A DNA stretch of 64,000 nucleotides, taken from positions 37,125 through 101,124 of the forward strand of contig JARKPR010000030.1 in assembly GCA_029975165.1 (NCBI GenBank). The letters are read 5' to 3'. A program made the translations under genes and the position numbers. Below the pieces are notes generated by a model that had not been told where the DNA came from, did no database searches, and was given only the letters and a program-made list of their open reading frames with translations. Position 1 is the stretch's first letter. The number at the start of each line of letters is the position of its first letter. Of the stretch, positions 16,396 to 24,870 are shown piece by piece. Origin of the DNA: Selenomonadales bacterium. Lineage in GTDB: Bacteria > Bacillota > Negativicutes > Sporomusales > UBA7701.

Positions 16396-17516
16396 ACTAT
16401 CATCCCCTTCTCAATGACCATCACGTAATTTTTATCGCCGATCATCCGCTTGGCGGCGGAAATCTTCACGTCCTTGTCGCAGATAACATTCTCCAGCACC
16501 GCGTTGGGGCCGATCTCGCCCTTCTGCATGATGACGCAGTTGTTGACGTACGCGCCGCGGTGCACCTTGACGCTGCGGAACAGCAGGCTGTTCTCCACCC
16601 GGCCCTCGATGACGCAACCGTTAGCCACCAACACGTTGCTGACCGCCGCCTGGTCGCGGTAATTGGCCGGCGGCTCGTCCTTGACCTTCGTGTACACCTG
16701 GCCCGACTTGAGGAAAAGGTCCTGCCACACCTCCGGGCGGAGGAGGTCCATGTTGGCCTGGAAGTAGGCGGGAACGGTATTGATCTTCGCCATGTAGCCG
16801 GCGAAGGGGCAGCCGAAGATGCGGAGCCGGCCGAGGCGCTTGACGATGCCTTCCTTGACGAAGTCGTACTCGCCGCGGGCGATGCAATCCTCGATGATCT
16901 GCAGCAGCAGCTCCTTGCGCATGATGAAGGTTTCCAGGCTGATGTCGCCGCCGGCGATGCGGCCGGTAGACACGTTGATGTCGGTGACGCGGCCGTCGCC
17001 GCCGACCGTCAGGGCAGTGGCGAGGGAAAACTGTTTGCCGGGCGCGGGCGGTTCCGTCTTGTACATTATCGTTATGTCGGCCTGCTTCTCCTGATGGTAG
17101 CGGAGCGCTTCGCGGTAGTCGGTATTATAGACGGTGTGGCTGCCGGCGATGATCACGAACCCCTGGCTGCTGCGCTGGAGGAAGTCGATGTGGGTGTGGA
17201 AATGCTCGAGGTCCCCTTTGTAGATGCTGTTGGCGTAATGGGTATGGTCGGGCGGCGGCAGGACGAACAGGCCGTCGCGCTTGCGGGCCAGGTCCCATTC
17301 TTTGCCCGACCGCAGATGGTCCATGATCGAACGGTATTTGTGCTTGACGAGGATACCGACGTTGGTAATGCCGGAATTGACCATATTCGACAGCACGAAA
17401 TCGATGAGGCGGTAACGGCCGCCGAAGGGCACCGCGGCGAGCGGGCGCTGGCGGGTCAGCTCTTTCAGCAGCTCCTCATTCTCGTGAAGGTTGATGATCC
17501 CCAGGACATCTTTCAT
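16392..17516 (-). CDS. glgD: Regulatory subunit of ADP-glucose pyrophosphorylase
   Basis: 374 residues resembling GlgC but degenerate in the nucleotide-binding loop: the N-terminus reads MKDVLGIINLHENEEL in place of the GGxGxRL signature. PFGGRYRLIDFVLSN and the C-terminal left-handed beta-helix repeats are kept. In Bacillota GlgD pairs with GlgC as a non-catalytic partner that modulates activity. It sits directly after glgC (24 bases) and overlaps glgA. The glgC/glgD pair is one reason to place the organism in Bacillota. Confidence 0.95.
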   Translation of the reverse strand: MKDVLGIINLHENEELLKELTRQRPLAAVPFGGRYRLIDFVLSNMVNSGITNVGILVKHKYRSIMDHLRSGKEWDLARKRDGLFVLPPPDHTHYANSIYKGDLEHFHTHIDFLQRSSQGFVIIAGSHTVYNTDYREALRYHQEKQADITIMYKTEPPAPGKQFSLATALTVGGDGRVTDINVSTGRIAGGDISLETFIMRKELLLQIIEDCIARGEYDFVKEGIVKRLGRLRIFGCPFAGYMAKINTVPAYFQANMDLLRPEVWQDLFLKSGQVYTKVKDEPPANYRDQAAVSNVLVANGCVIEGRVENSLLFRSVKVHRGAYVNNCVIMQKGEIGPNAVLENVICDKDVKISAAKRMIGDKNYVMVIEKGMIV

Positions 17517-17540
17517 CTTCTACCCCCCCCTCTCGCAACT

Positions 17541-18722
17541 TCATTCTACCGTCGCCCCGCGCGGCACCATGCTGCCGGCGGTCAGGCAGCTACGGTCGCC
17601 GATGACGGTTATCGCCTTGGCCGTCGCCGGCTCGCCCGCCAGGCCGACCTGGCTCCCGTCGCCGACGACGCTCTCCGGGCCGACGATGGCGCGCTCTATG
17701 GCCGCCCCCTTGCCGATGTAGGCGTCGTGCATGACCACCGAATCCTTGACGACCGCCCCGGGGCCGACATAGACGCCGGGGAAGAGGACGGCGTTGTCCA
17801 CCTCGCCGAAGATGCGGCAGCCGACGCTGGCGATCAGCCGTTTGACCTTGGCCCCCGTTGCCACGAAATGGGGCGGCTGGGTGGGGTTGATGGAATAGAT
17901 GCGCCAGTTCGGATCGTAGAGGTCGAGCTCGGGGCGGTCGCTTAATAGGTCCATGTTGGCCTCCCACAGGCTCTCGACCGTGCCCACGTCCCGCCAGTAG
18001 CCGGCGAAAGCGTACGCCATCATCCGGCGGCCGGCGGCCAGCATGGCGGGAATGACGTTCTTGCCGAAATCGTGGCTGGAGGAACGGTCTTTCTCATCTT
18101 TGTCCAGAAAGTCGCGGAGGACTTCCCAGGTAAATATGTACACCCCCATCGAGGCCAGGTTGCTTTTCGCCTGCTTGGGCTTCTCGGCGAACTCGGTGAT
18201 CCGCGCCTCCTCGTCGATGCTCATGATGCCGAACCGGCTGGTCTCCCGCCACGGCACCTCAATGACGGCGATGGTGGCGTCGGCGCCGGTCTGCTTGTGG
18301 AAGGCCAGCATCTTGGCGTAGTCCATCTTGTAGATGTGGTCGCCGGACAGGACAGCCACGTAGGCGGGGGCGAACTGTTCGATAAACGCGGCGTTCTGGT
18401 GGATGGCGTTGGCAGTGCCCTGGTACCATTCGCCGCCCTTGGAGCGGACGAACGGCGGAAGGATATGCACCCCGCCGGTATTGCGGTCCAAGTCCCAGGG
18501 GCTACCGATGCCGATGTAGCTGTGCAGCGCGAAGGGCTGGTACTGGGTGAGAACGCCGACGGTATCGAAGCCGGAATTGTGACAGTTGCTGAGCGTGAAA
18601 TCGATCAGGCGGTATTTGGCGCCAAACGGCACTGCCGGTTTGGCCACCATGCGCGTGAGCACGCCCAGCCGGCTGCCTTGGCCGCCGGCGAGTATCATCG
18701 CCACGCACTCCTTGTGGGCCAT
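17541..18722 (-). CDS. glgC: Glucose-1-phosphate adenylyltransferase, catalytic subunit
   Basis: 393 residues. The intact signature [16 protein letters not shown], then [19 protein letters not shown] and a [11 protein letters not shown] segment, show a catalytic nucleotidyltransferase; the C-terminal third is a left-handed beta-helix with hexapeptide repeats. It makes ADP-glucose from glucose-1-phosphate and ATP, the committed step. ATG 18722 follows GGGAGGGAG by seven bases; the longer frame to 18746 begins inside glgB and lacks a site. Spacing to glgB is 13 bases. Confidence 0.97.
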   Translation of the reverse strand: MAHKECVAMILAGGQGSRLGVLTRMVAKPAVPFGAKYRLIDFTLSNCHNSGFDTVGVLTQYQPFALHSYIGIGSPWDLDRNTGGVHILPPFVRSKGGEWYQGTANAIHQNAAFIEQFAPAYVAVLSGDHIYKMDYAKMLAFHKQTGADATIAVIEVPWRETSRFGIMSIDEEARITEFAEKPKQAKSNLASMGVYIFTWEVLRDFLDKDEKDRSSSHDFGKNVIPAMLAAGRRMMAYAFAGYWRDVGTVESLWEANMDLLSDRPELDLYDPNWRIYSINPTQPPHFVATGAKVKRLIASVGCRIFGEVDNAVLFPGVYVGPGAVVKDSVVMHDAYIGKGAAIERAIVGPESVVGDGSQVGLAGEPATAKAITVIGDRSCLTAGSMVPRGATVE

Positions 18723-18735
18723 CGCTTCTCCCTCC

Positions 18736-20634
18736 CTACTCTTCATTCTGCTCCTGTTTGATATACACGGCCGCCAGCGGCGGCACGGTCAGGACGATCG
18801 AAAACGGCTGATTGTGCCAGGCAAGCGGCTCGGCCGGCAGGGCGCCGTTTCCCACCCCCGAACCGCCGAACTCCTGCCGGTCGCTGTTGAACACCTCGCG
18901 GTAGACGCCGGCCTGCGGCACCCCCAGCCGGTAGCCGTGGCGGACAACAGGGGTGAAGTTGACCACCGCCGCCGTGAACTCGCCGTCGTCGGCCCGGCGC
19001 AGGAAGCTGACCACGCTCTGGCTGGCGTCGTGGCAGTCGATCCATTCAAAGCCCCGCCAGTTGTCGTCGTTCTCCCACAGGCACTTGTCGCCGCGATATA
19101 AATGGACAAGCTCGCGAGTGTAGCCCTGCAGCCTGGCATGCAGGTCGTAGTCGAGCAGCATCCAGTCGAGGCCGCGGCCTTCGTACCACTCGCTGAACTG
19201 GCCGAACTCCCCGCCCATGAACAGCAGCTTCTTGCCGGGATGGGCCATGAAGTAGCCGTAGAAGGCTCTGAGGCTGGCAAACTTCTGCCAGTAGTCGCCC
19301 GGCATCTTCTCGATGAGCGACTTTTTGCCGTGGACAACCTCGTCGTGGGACAGCGGCAGGAGGAAGTTTTCGGAAAAGGCGTACAGCAGGGAGAAGGTCA
19401 GCAGGTTGTGCTCATGCTTGCGGTAGATGGGGTCGAGGGATACGTACTTGAGGGTATCGTTCATCCAGCCCATATTCCATTTGTAGTCGAAGCCCAGCCC
19501 GCCGAGGTACACCGGCCGCGACACCAGCGGCCAGGCGGTCGACTCCTCGGCGATGACCAGCGCCCGCGGGAAATAGTAGTGGACCGCCTCGTTGAGCTTT
19601 TTGAGGAAGGCGATAGCGTCGATGTTCTCGCGGCCGCCATACTCGTTGGGCAGCCACTCGCCGCCGTCCTGGCGGCCGTAGTCGAGGTAGATCATGTTAG
19701 CCACCGCGTCGACCCGCAGGCCGTCGAGGTGGAAGATATCGAACCAGTACATGGCGTTGGAAATGAGGAAGCTCCATACCTCCGGCCGGCCGAAATCGAA
19801 GTTCAGCGTCCCCCAGCCGCAGTTCTCGGCCCGCGCCGGCCAGCCGCACTCGAACTGCGGGCCGCCATCGAACATCCTCAAGCCGTGGTCGTCCTTGCAG
19901 AAGTGCCCCGGCACCCAGTCGAGGATGACGCCGATACCTTTTTGGTGGCAGCGGTCGACGAAATACTTGAAGTCGTCGGGGCTGCCGTAGCGGCTGGTGG
20001 GGGCGTAGTAACCCGTGGCCTGGTAGCCCCACGAGGCGTCGAAGGGGTGCTCGGCTACTGGCAGCAGTTCGATATGAGTGAAACCCATCGCGGCCACGTA
20101 GTCGCTCAGCTCGTCGGCCGATTCGCGGTAGGTGTAGAACGTCCCGTCCGGTTTGCGCCGCCAGGACCCGAGATGGACCTCGTAAATGGCCAACGCCTTA
20201 TGGAGGCCGCCGGTCTCACGCTCGCCGCCCTGCCACAGGCCGTCGCCCCATTGGTAGCCGTCCAGCCCATGCACCCGCGAGGCGCTCCGCGGCCGCACCT
20301 CGGCCCAGAACGCGTACGGGTCGGCCTTCTCACGCACCGTGCCGTCGGCGGCGACGATCCGGTATTTATACAGGTCGCCGGTGCCGAGCCCGGCTACGAA
20401 CAGCTCCCATAGGCCGGAAGCTTCCAGCCGCCGCATGCGATCGTTACCCGACCAGGAGTTGAAGTCGCCGACCACCCGCACTTCCCTGGCGTTCGGCGCC
20501 CAGACCGCAAAGCGAACCCCCCGCACCCCGTTCTCGGTGGCCGGATGCGCGCCCAGCATGCGGTAGCTGTGGAAGTGGCGGCCTTCATGGAACAGGTACC
20601 GGTCATAGTCGCTAATTGCTTTCAAATGGCTCAT
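18736..20634 (-). CDS. glgB: 1,4-alpha-glucan branching enzyme
   Basis: About 632 residues. N-terminal CBM48-like domain ([20 protein letters not shown]) precedes a GH13 barrel with [11 protein letters not shown] (nucleophile Asp), [10 protein letters not shown] (acid Glu) and [12 protein letters not shown]. It introduces alpha-1,6 branches. First gene of the operon; start set at ATG 20634, which follows GAGAGGTAG, as an upstream ATG at 20670 has no site. The ~270-base leader upstream contains a sigma-A promoter and an intrinsic terminator, described separately, suggesting attenuation or a separate small transcript. Confidence 0.97.
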   Translation of the reverse strand: MSHLKAISDYDRYLFHEGRHFHSYRMLGAHPATENGVRGVRFAVWAPNAREVRVVGDFNSWSGNDRMRRLEASGLWELFVAGLGTGDLYKYRIVAADGTVREKADPYAFWAEVRPRSASRVHGLDGYQWGDGLWQGGERETGGLHKALAIYEVHLGSWRRKPDGTFYTYRESADELSDYVAAMGFTHIELLPVAEHPFDASWGYQATGYYAPTSRYGSPDDFKYFVDRCHQKGIGVILDWVPGHFCKDDHGLRMFDGGPQFECGWPARAENCGWGTLNFDFGRPEVWSFLISNAMYWFDIFHLDGLRVDAVANMIYLDYGRQDGGEWLPNEYGGRENIDAIAFLKKLNEAVHYYFPRALVIAEESTAWPLVSRPVYLGGLGFDYKWNMGWMNDTLKYVSLDPIYRKHEHNLLTFSLLYAFSENFLLPLSHDEVVHGKKSLIEKMPGDYWQKFASLRAFYGYFMAHPGKKLLFMGGEFGQFSEWYEGRGLDWMLLDYDLHARLQGYTRELVHLYRGDKCLWENDDNWRGFEWIDCHDASQSVVSFLRRADDGEFTAAVVNFTPVVRHGYRLGVPQAGVYREVFNSDRQEFGGSGVGNGALPAEPLAWHNQPFSIVLTVPPLAAVYIKQEQNEE

Positions 20635-20721
20635 CAAATCTACCTCTCTGCCGGAAATGACCAACAGCATTAATTCTACCCCAACAAGGAGGTCAAATAT
20701 TGCCGAAAACCGCCAATCAGC

Positions 20722-20754
20722 AAAAAGAACCTACCAGTCGTCGCTGGAAGGTTC
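20722..20754 (-). terminator. Intrinsic terminator / attenuator upstream of glgB
   Basis: 11-bp stem with one mismatch (20727-20737 with 20744-20754), loop of six, then five T on the minus strand. It stands between the only good promoter and glgB. Confidence 0.7.
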
Positions 20755-20761
20755 CCCCCCT

Positions 20762-20836
20762 TCATCTCCGAATCATGTCAAGCGCCTGTCTTGCCCGGGC
20801 CGCGGCCTTTCCGCCGTCCATCCATGCCGGGATCAT
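20762..20836 (-). CDS. Possible 24-residue peptide ahead of glgB
   Basis: ATG at 20836 opens a frame ending in DMIRR just before the attenuator-like hairpin; it is basic and amphipathic (AAARARQALDMIRR). The upstream GGCGG site is poor and too close. An in-frame extension continues toward the promoter without a clear start. It may be a leader peptide, a small protein of its own, or nothing; no family is recognised. Confidence 0.25.
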   Translation of the reverse strand: MIPAWMDGGKAAARARQALDMIRR

Positions 20837-20906
20837 CTTCCGCCGGCTCGGCCCGGCGGCCGGCAGCACCTGCTTATGCCAAAATCTTCTTACTCTTCTT
20901 ATTTCT

Positions 20907-20936
20907 ATGATACCAGTCCGGTTTCCTGCCTGTCAA
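20907..20936 (-). promoter_or_regulatory. Sigma-A promoter for the glycogen operon leader
   Basis: TTGACA (20931-20936) and TATCAT (20907-20912) on the minus strand with an 18-base spacer: consensus -35 and a good -10. Confidence 0.75.
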
Positions 20937-20952
20937 TTGAAGTCAGGAACAC

Positions 20953-21645
20953 TCAGGCGGGCGGCGCCGCGTCGGCCAGCCGGGCCTTCTGGCGCAGGTA
21001 GGCGATCTGCAGCACGGTGGGGATGATCTTGCGGTATGCCGGCCCGGCCAGGTCGACGGCGACGATGACGATCCCCAAGACGATGCCCAGCGGGCCGAGC
21101 AGCAGGTCCAGCCCGCCGGCCACCAGCCCTCCCAACATTCCGGCGCCGGCTTCGCGGGCCGCGGCCGCGGCCACGATACGGGCGATATTCCATGTCACGA
21201 GGTAGCCGATCGCCGGCATGAGATCGACGATCGTGCCTTCGACAAGCAGCTTTGTGATGCGCTCGGTCTCCAGCCCCTGCGCGGCGAACAGTTTCTCGAC
21301 CGGCGCCCGTTCGGCCGGCGACATCTTCTGCCAGGCACGGGCGAAAATTGCCCCGAGAATCTTTTTTTCGACAGCTTCCTCGTCTTCGGCACGCGACCAC
21401 GGCACATCGACCTTGTCGGCCACGCTACGGACGATGTCCAGATACTCCGCCTCCCGGCCCAACAGATGGGCAATGGTATTCGAGCCGTTGTAGCGGACCT
21501 TGGCCACCAGCTCCTCGCATGGTATGTCTGCGGCCGTCGCGCCGAAATTATACTCGATCAGCAGCCGGAGGTCGGCCGGGTCCGAGCGGCGGAAAAGCGG
21601 ACACAAGCCTTCCGTGGAGCAGCGCAGCAGTTCTTGTTCGCTCAT
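20953..21645 (-). CDS. YaaW/UPF0174-like protein
   Basis: 230 residues. The first half is soluble and helical (SDPADLRLLIEYNFG, then EELVAKVRYNGSNTIAHLLG); the second half is Ala/Gly-rich with two hydrophobic stretches (~150-205). The overall layout resembles the E. coli YaaW family, which shares similarity with ubiquinol-cytochrome c chaperones, but I recognise it only in outline and the biochemical role is unknown. Starts 32 bases from a divergent promoter serving the VTT-domain gene. Monocistronic by context. Confidence 0.5.
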   Translation of the reverse strand: MSEQELLRCSTEGLCPLFRRSDPADLRLLIEYNFGATAADIPCEELVAKVRYNGSNTIAHLLGREAEYLDIVRSVADKVDVPWSRAEDEEAVEKKILGAIFARAWQKMSPAERAPVEKLFAAQGLETERITKLLVEGTIVDLMPAIGYLVTWNIARIVAAAAAREAGAGMLGGLVAGGLDLLLGPLGIVLGIVIVAVDLAGPAYRKIIPTVLQIAYLRQKARLADAAPPA

Positions 21646-21678
21646 CGTAACACCTCACAAAGAATTATTCCCCGCCGT

Positions 21679-21708
21679 TTGACGAAAAACCTCCTTGCCC
21701 CTTATCAT
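21679..21708 (+). promoter_or_regulatory. Sigma-A promoter for the VTT-domain gene
   Basis: TTGACG (21679-21684), 18-base spacer, TATCAT (21703-21708), about 47 bases before the ATG. Confidence 0.65.
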
Positions 21709-21754
21709 TAAAACAGGCCCTGCGGAACGGGCACTTCAACGCAACGAGGACAGT

Positions 21755-22429
21755 ATGCTCAAACAACTGTGGCCCTGGTTCGCTATCGTCGCCCTGGCGG
21801 CCGTCATCCACCTTGCCCAGCCCGCCTTTTTTCCCCAGGTGTGGCAGCTCATCGCCGCGGGCGACGTCCGTGACATCGCCGTTTACCTCCGTTCGTTCGG
21901 CGCCTGGACGGTGGCGGTCAGCATCCTCATCAACATCGTCATCAACCTGTCCGGCATCTTGCCGACAGTGCTCATCTCCGGCGCCAACGCCGTCGTCTTC
22001 GGCCTTGGCGGCGGCATCGTCGTATCGTGGTTCGGCGAATGCCTGGGGACGGTCATCGCCTTCGTCCTGTGGCGAAGCCTTCTCCAGAAAGCCGCCCGCC
22101 GCCTCATCTGCCGGAGTCCGCACCTGTCCCTCGCCGACGAATTCAGCGGCAAGAACGGCTTCAAGGCCATGCTGGTCGCCCGCCTCATCCCCCTCGCCCC
22201 GTCGGGCCTCATCACCCTGCTGGGCGCCGTCAGCAGCATGTCGTTTACCGCCATGCTGTGGGCGACTCTGATCGGCAAACTCCCGTCCATCGTCCTCGAA
22301 GTGCTCCTCGGCCATCAACTGGCCTTCGCGCAGAGCAACGCGCTACGCCTGCTCCTGCTGCTGCTCGTCGTCACCTCCGGGTACGGCTATTTTTGGTGGC
22401 GCAAACGCCGCCGGCTGCCAAGCGACTGA
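21755..22429 (+). CDS. TVP38/TMEM64 (VTT-domain) membrane protein
   Basis: 224 residues, about six membrane segments. The central block matches the VTT/DedA-like family: ISGANAVVFGLGGGIVVSWFGE, broken by the helix turn, then the LVARLIPLAPSGLITLLGAV re-entrant motif with the conserved Arg and Pro. Eukaryotic and bacterial relatives are lipid scramblases or act in polyprenyl-lipid recycling and membrane stress. ATG 21755 follows ACGAGGACAG; a longer frame to 21695 overlaps the promoter. Ends at a bidirectional terminator shared with the convergent secreted-protein gene. Confidence 0.85.
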   Translation: MLKQLWPWFAIVALAAVIHLAQPAFFPQVWQLIAAGDVRDIAVYLRSFGAWTVAVSILINIVINLSGILPTVLISGANAVVFGLGGGIVVSWFGECLGTVIAFVLWRSLLQKAARRLICRSPHLSLADEFSGKNGFKAMLVARLIPLAPSGLITLLGAVSSMSFTAMLWATLIGKLPSIVLEVLLGHQLAFAQSNALRLLLLLLVVTSGYGYFWWRKRRRLPSD

Positions 22430-22454
22430 CCGGCGCCCGTGCTCCCTGCGGACA

Positions 22455-22486
22455 AAAGGCCTGTGCGGTTTACCGCGCAGGCCTTT
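22455..22486. terminator. Bidirectional terminator between convergent genes
   Basis: Stem AAAGGCCTG/CAGGCCTTT extended by TGCGG/CCGCG with a four-base loop; A/T ends suit both strands, serving the VTT gene (+) and the secreted protein (-). Confidence 0.85.
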
Positions 22487-22504
22487 AATATTCGGCGTCC
22501 TTAT

Positions 22505-23416
22505 CTACCGGCTCTGGATGAGGTACAATCCGGCTGCCGGATGGAACTTGACCAGCTTGTCGGGGTAATACCAGGTCTCCTCCCCTTCGGTCCGCGCGAT
22601 ATTCCGCGGCTCGCCCCAGGCCAGCCGCACCTGATCGGGGATCATGCCCGGCCTCGTCACCCCGTCGTTGATGGCCTCCCAGGTCTGATCGTCCCAGGAG
22701 TAGATCGCCCGCGGGTCGTCCTCGAACAGCAGCGTCTCCCATGGCCTGGCTGTCGGCCATATGCCCGGCTGCGCGTTCGTCAGGCTGTAGGCGATGGCGA
22801 TGTAGCCCCGGCGGTTGTCGGCGGTGGACACCACCAGCCAGATGGGTTCGTCGGCGCTGATGCCGGCGATGACATCCTCGACCGTCAGCGGCTCGCTGAT
22901 CTTCACCCGGATGGTGGCAAGGCTTTCCTGGTAGGCGGGGATGGCCAGCCGCTTGGAATAGACCATTCTCGCGGCAAAGTGCTTTTGGGCCGCCGCCAGG
23001 TCGTCGGCCAGCACCACCTGGGCCATCTGCCCGCCAAGCGCCTTGGCGGTCACCACCGCCCCGTCGTCCGCCAGCCGGCAGACAACCTCGTAATCGTCGG
23101 CCGGCAGGCCCTGGCCGGAGACGGACAGCTTCTTCACGGCCGTCACCTGCAGTCGCTTGCCCTCCAGCCATTCGGCCCGGATGTTGCCGTCGGCCGTCTG
23201 CAGTTCCGGCTGCGGCACCTGGAAGGCGAAGGCATAACCTGCCGCTTTTTTGCTCTCCTCCAGGGGCAAAACGGTGAAAACCCGGCCTACCCATTCCTCC
23301 ACCGGTGTAGCGGCGGCGTCCCCTCCGGGGTCGCTCCCAGCCGGCCCCGCGGCCAGGGCGGCCAACGGCACGGCCAGGATCAGCGCCAGGCAGACAAGCC
23401 ATTTTTTCGCCAGCAA
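22505..23416 (-). CDS. Secreted protein of unknown function with BamE/SmpA-like C-terminus
   Basis: About 303 residues. A signal peptide (~5-22, ending LAALAAG) is followed by a mixed alpha/beta body. The last ~55 residues, from RPGMIPDQVRLAWGEPRNI to the WYYPDKLVKF strand, look like a SmpA/OmlA (BamE-type) unit, a small fold common in envelope lipoproteins. GTG 23425 overlaps the AGGGGA site, so TTG 23416, eight bases on, is preferred. No catalytic residues recognised. Probably an envelope or cell-surface protein; role unknown. Confidence 0.6.
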   Translation of the reverse strand: MLAKKWLVCLALILAVPLAALAAGPAGSDPGGDAAATPVEEWVGRVFTVLPLEESKKAAGYAFAFQVPQPELQTADGNIRAEWLEGKRLQVTAVKKLSVSGQGLPADDYEVVCRLADDGAVVTAKALGGQMAQVVLADDLAAAQKHFAARMVYSKRLAIPAYQESLATIRVKISEPLTVEDVIAGISADEPIWLVVSTADNRRGYIAIAYSLTNAQPGIWPTARPWETLLFEDDPRAIYSWDDQTWEAINDGVTRPGMIPDQVRLAWGEPRNIARTEGEETWYYPDKLVKFHPAAGLYLIQSR

Positions 23417-23627
23417 CGCGACCACTCCCCTGTATTATTTTTCCAGATAGTATTTGACGTCCGGCCGCCCATTCCTGCTTGTATTTTTGTCATCATTTTA
23501 ACGTCATCTGTCATACAATATATCAAGAATGTAAAAAGCACGGCGACGTTTGTCCGCGCGTGCGGCGGGAAGCACTCTCGTCTCCGGTACACAATCGTCC
23601 CCCAACGGCATGAAAGGAGGCCTCTGT

Positions 23628-24539
23628 ATGAAAAAGCTCCTCGGCTTGGTCGCTGTTGCCCTGGTGCTGGCCTTCGCCTCGGTTTCGGTCGGGTGGGCGG
23701 CGCCGGCGCATAATCACCATCAGCAAAAATACCCTGGGAAAGAGCAGCCCAAGAAAGCGGTCAAAAAGCCGGGCGACAGCGTACGCCATCCCCCGGCCGG
23801 CAAACCGAATATCAAAGCTCCGCCGCCTGTCCAGCGGCAGCATCCCCGGAACAACGACCGCCACGTCAAAGCTCCCGGCGAGGCGACGGTGAAAGCACCG
23901 GCGCGCGACAACCGCAGCCATATCAATCCTGACAGCTATCGACCCCACAAGGCCGCCGCCGACAGAATCAAACCTCACGGCAACTACGACCGGCATGACC
24001 GGCCGCGCTTCGAGCCCCGTTCCGGCCACCGCCATCCTCCGGCCCACCCCGGCGCTTACCGCCACCACAGCCGCTATCACTACTGGCCGGACAACGACCG
24101 CTGGCACCACCATTTCCGCGACTGGTCCTGGTTCATCTCTCACCGCGTGCTGAACATCGGCGTCGTTTACGCCGACGCGGCCCGCGCCCACGAGGTCTAC
24201 GTACACTACGAACCCCAGGACGGCAACTACCTCTACCTGCTCGAATCGCGCTACGGCCCGTGCACTTACAGGGAACGCCATTACCGCTACGGGGACTATG
24301 GCTGGAGCTACTACTGGTTTAGCGCCGAAAACGTCATCGCCTTCTTCGTGCGCGACGACGGCTACTCGCGGGCTTTCATCTGGCGGCGGGCCGAGGCTGA
24401 GGACCGGGCACTCTCCCTCGGGCTCCTGACCAGAGACTTGCAGCTCTACTACAGCAGCTATGCCGCTGACATGCCGCCCGAGCTGGCCGCCGACTACGCC
24501 CGCGACATACTGTGGCCCACGGTCGACGACGAAGTTTGA
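23628..24539 (+). CDS. Secreted His/Tyr/Arg-rich protein
   Basis: 303 residues from ATG 23628, which follows AAAGGAGG. Signal peptide ~3-25 (ends VGWAAPAH). Residues ~26-160 are low-complexity and extremely rich in His, Pro, Lys and Arg; the His clusters might bind metal. The C-terminal ~140 residues are globular and aromatic (WSWFISHRVLNIGVVYAD, YRYGDYGWSYYWF). I do not recognise the family. The basic low-complexity half may interact with the wall or DNA; this is speculation. It is divergent from the preceding gene and monocistronic. Confidence 0.6.
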   Translation: MKKLLGLVAVALVLAFASVSVGWAAPAHNHHQQKYPGKEQPKKAVKKPGDSVRHPPAGKPNIKAPPPVQRQHPRNNDRHVKAPGEATVKAPARDNRSHINPDSYRPHKAAADRIKPHGNYDRHDRPRFEPRSGHRHPPAHPGAYRHHSRYHYWPDNDRWHHHFRDWSWFISHRVLNIGVVYADAARAHEVYVHYEPQDGNYLYLLESRYGPCTYRERHYRYGDYGWSYYWFSAENVIAFFVRDDGYSRAFIWRRAEAEDRALSLGLLTRDLQLYYSSYAADMPPELAADYARDILWPTVDDEV

Positions 24540-24575
24540 TCCCGTATTTTTATAATAAATATTTTTAAATAATTA

Positions 24576-24604
24576 TTGTTATTTAATTCTGCCTTTGCTA
24601 TAAT
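24576..24604 (+). promoter_or_regulatory. Strong sigma-A promoter
   Basis: TTGTTA (24576-24581), 17-base spacer and perfect TATAAT (24599-24604), within an AT-rich tract. Confidence 0.75.
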
Positions 24605-24717
24605 AAGGATGAAGGTAGGAGATGGTGCCAATGGATTTAGCCCTTCGCACCACAACTCACCCTCCTGACAAGTCCATCTCCCCTTCCCCACACATATCTC
24701 CGAAGGAGGTAACGTCA

Positions 24718-24774
24718 TGGTCTGGATGCTGCTTCGCCCCGTTACCCACTGCAAGGAAGGCTGCCATCTGTAGT
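24718..24774 (+). CDS. Possible 18-residue peptide
   Basis: ATG at 24718, eight bases after an ideal GGAGG site; the peptide is MVWMLLRPVTHCKEGCHL, with two Cys and a hydrophobic start. The ribosome binding site is the best support. Too short to compare with any family. Confidence 0.35.
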
Positions 24775-24831
24775 CCCGGGCAGGACGGTAAAAGGCCCGC
24801 CGGCTGCCCGGCAGCCGGTACAATATATAAA

Positions 24832-24863
24832 AGGAGAGGCTCACCTCCGTGAGCCTCTCCTTT
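24832..24863. terminator. Bidirectional terminator
   Basis: 15-bp perfect stem AAAGGAGAGGCTCAC/GTGAGCCTCTCCTTT with a four-base loop, flanked by A/T on both sides; stops the small transcript (+) and the MFS gene (-). Confidence 0.92.
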
Positions 24864-24870
24864 ATTTGTT

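Larger units (their letters stand above)
20635..20952. other. Leader region upstream of the glycogen operon
   Basis: Holds, on the minus strand, a promoter (20907-20936), a possible 24-codon frame (20762-20836), and a terminator hairpin (20722-20754) ahead of glgB. No second strong promoter is visible between the terminator and glgB. Confidence 0.6.
24612..24863 (+). ncRNA. Candidate small RNA or small-peptide transcript
   Basis: Bounded by a consensus promoter and an intrinsic terminator, about 250 nt. Early in the transcript GGAGATGG (24618-24625) can pair with CCATCTCC (24674-24681). A perfect CGAAGGAGGT site precedes ATG 24718, opening an 18-codon frame ending in HCKEGCHL; another weaker site precedes ATG 24631. 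The transcript could be a dual-function RNA, a peptide messenger or purely regulatory. No known RNA family was recognised. Confidence 0.45.
24541..24870. other. Intergenic region holding a short transcription unit
   Basis: No conventional gene. A consensus promoter (24576-24604) and a terminator (24832-24863) delimit a ~250-nt transcript on the plus strand; see those entries. Confidence 0.6.

Noticed and set aside
16560..17945. 461-codon antisense frame across glgD/glgC
   Set aside because: Crosses two clearly real genes; shadow frame.
19102..20412. 436-codon antisense frame within glgB
   Set aside because: Shadow of glgB; composition biased and no start signals.
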